5,760 bases of DNA from positions 1 through 5,760 of the forward strand of contig CAIOSS010000852.1 of the NCBI GenBank assembly GCA_903860995.1, given 5' to 3'. How positions within the stretch are numbered: position 1 is the first letter of the stretch; every line of letters starts with the position of its first letter. Both the position numbers and the translations under genes were made by a program. The notes under the pieces are model-generated. The model had not been told where the DNA came from. It did not search any database and saw only the letters and a list, made by a program, of their open reading frames with translations. Source of the stretch: an uncultured delta proteobacterium (GTDB lineage Bacteria; Myxococcota_A; Polyangia; Polyangiales; Ga0077539). Positions 5,628 through 5,760 of the stretch are shown here, piece after piece.

Positions 5628-5760
5628 ATGACCCCCGAGGTGGTGGTGATGGAGCGGTTCTCCAACGCGTCGCGTGACCTCACCCCCCAACCCCCTCTCC
5701 ATGAATGGAGAGGGGGAGCGGAGTGCGATGAAATCGCCTGAACTTCCCCTGTTTGCTCCC
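5628..5760. other. Region after crtB without a convincing gene
   Basis: This 133-bp stretch follows the crtB stop. It holds the 26-bp palindrome described separately. An ATG directly after the crtB stop (5628) opens a 37-codon frame ending at 5741, but it runs straight through the palindrome and looks like no protein. Another ATG at 5728, 4 nt after GGAG, opens a frame (MKSPELPLFAP) still open at the right edge. It could be the start of a next gene but is far too short to judge. Base composition drops to roughly half G+C after about 5728, unlike the genes before it. Confidence 0.4.
5691..5716. repeat. Perfect 26-bp palindrome (REP-like element or hairpin terminator)
   Basis: CCCCCTCTCCAT (5691-5702) is followed by GA and then its exact reverse complement (5705-5716). 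It is preceded by CTCACCCCCCAA. In RNA this would be a very stable stem of 10-12 bp with a tiny loop. It lies 63 bp after crtB, so it may end or stabilise the crtIB transcript, but there is no T-run for a standard intrinsic terminator. Elements of the form CTCACCCCC..ACCCCCTCTCC plus GGAGAGGGGG are, to my knowledge, dispersed many times in several GC-rich and large bacterial genomes, so a dispersed repeat is the more likely reading. Confidence 0.7.

Noticed and set aside
4548..5702. Long open frame antisense to crtB
   Set aside because: Same cause: the product is His/Arg/Ala-rich with no motif, spans the end of crtI, all of crtB and the palindrome, and lacks a ribosome binding site.
5628..5741. 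37-codon frame starting directly after the crtB stop (TGAATG)
   Set aside because: The spacing looks like coupling, but the frame reads through the palindrome and its C-rich shoulder, giving a peptide typical of a translated repeat.

Overview
This is a GC-rich window with dense coding and GC-biased third codon positions. It most likely comes from a myxobacterium (phylum Myxococcota). The best evidence is a secreted protein ending in a MYXO-CTERM sorting tail (Cys-Gly-Cys, short hydrophobic helix, Arg cluster). A CarH-type light-sensing repressor facing carotenoid genes also fits. The Asp-rich DV.RDV linker looks like those I associate with Sandaracinus and Polyangiales relatives, but a genus cannot be fixed from this sequence.

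Layout. Positions 2-421 (+) are the 3' part of a gene for an unrecognised protein. It overlaps by 4 bp (GTGA) a gene for a secreted M23 (LytM-type) metallopeptidase homologue at 418-1524 (+), which has intact zinc ligands, an Asp-rich repeat linker and the MYXO-CTERM tail. That gene runs tail-to-tail into, and overlaps by 32 bp, a minus-strand gene (1493-2098) for an exported thioredoxin-fold protein with no cysteine. Upstream of that on the same strand is a carH-like gene (2166-3098). An 89-bp intergenic region carries a good sigma-70-type promoter for carH and separates it from the divergent pair crtI (3188-4705) and crtB (4689-5627), which overlap by 17 bp. The last 133 bp hold a perfect 26-bp palindrome and no convincing gene.

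How the genes work together. CrtB condenses two geranylgeranyl diphosphates into phytoene, and CrtI desaturates phytoene towards coloured carotenoids. The divergent regulator has a MerR DNA-binding domain and a B12-binding domain that keeps both signature motifs of adenosylcobalamin photoreceptors (W-x9-EH and E-x-H-x2-G). By analogy with characterised CarH proteins, it should hold the intergenic promoters shut in the dark and release them when light breaks the Co-C bond. That would make this a compact light-induced photoprotection module. No crtE, cyclase, ECF sigma or anti-sigma gene is visible in the window.

I found no rRNA, tRNA, CRISPR array, transposase or attachment site, and no clear sign of a wholly new system. 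The points most worth following are the direct carH/crtIB arrangement with its overlapping control elements, the cysteine-free thioredoxin-fold protein beside carH, the repeat linker with clustered rare Arg codons in the peptidase, and the palindrome after crtB.
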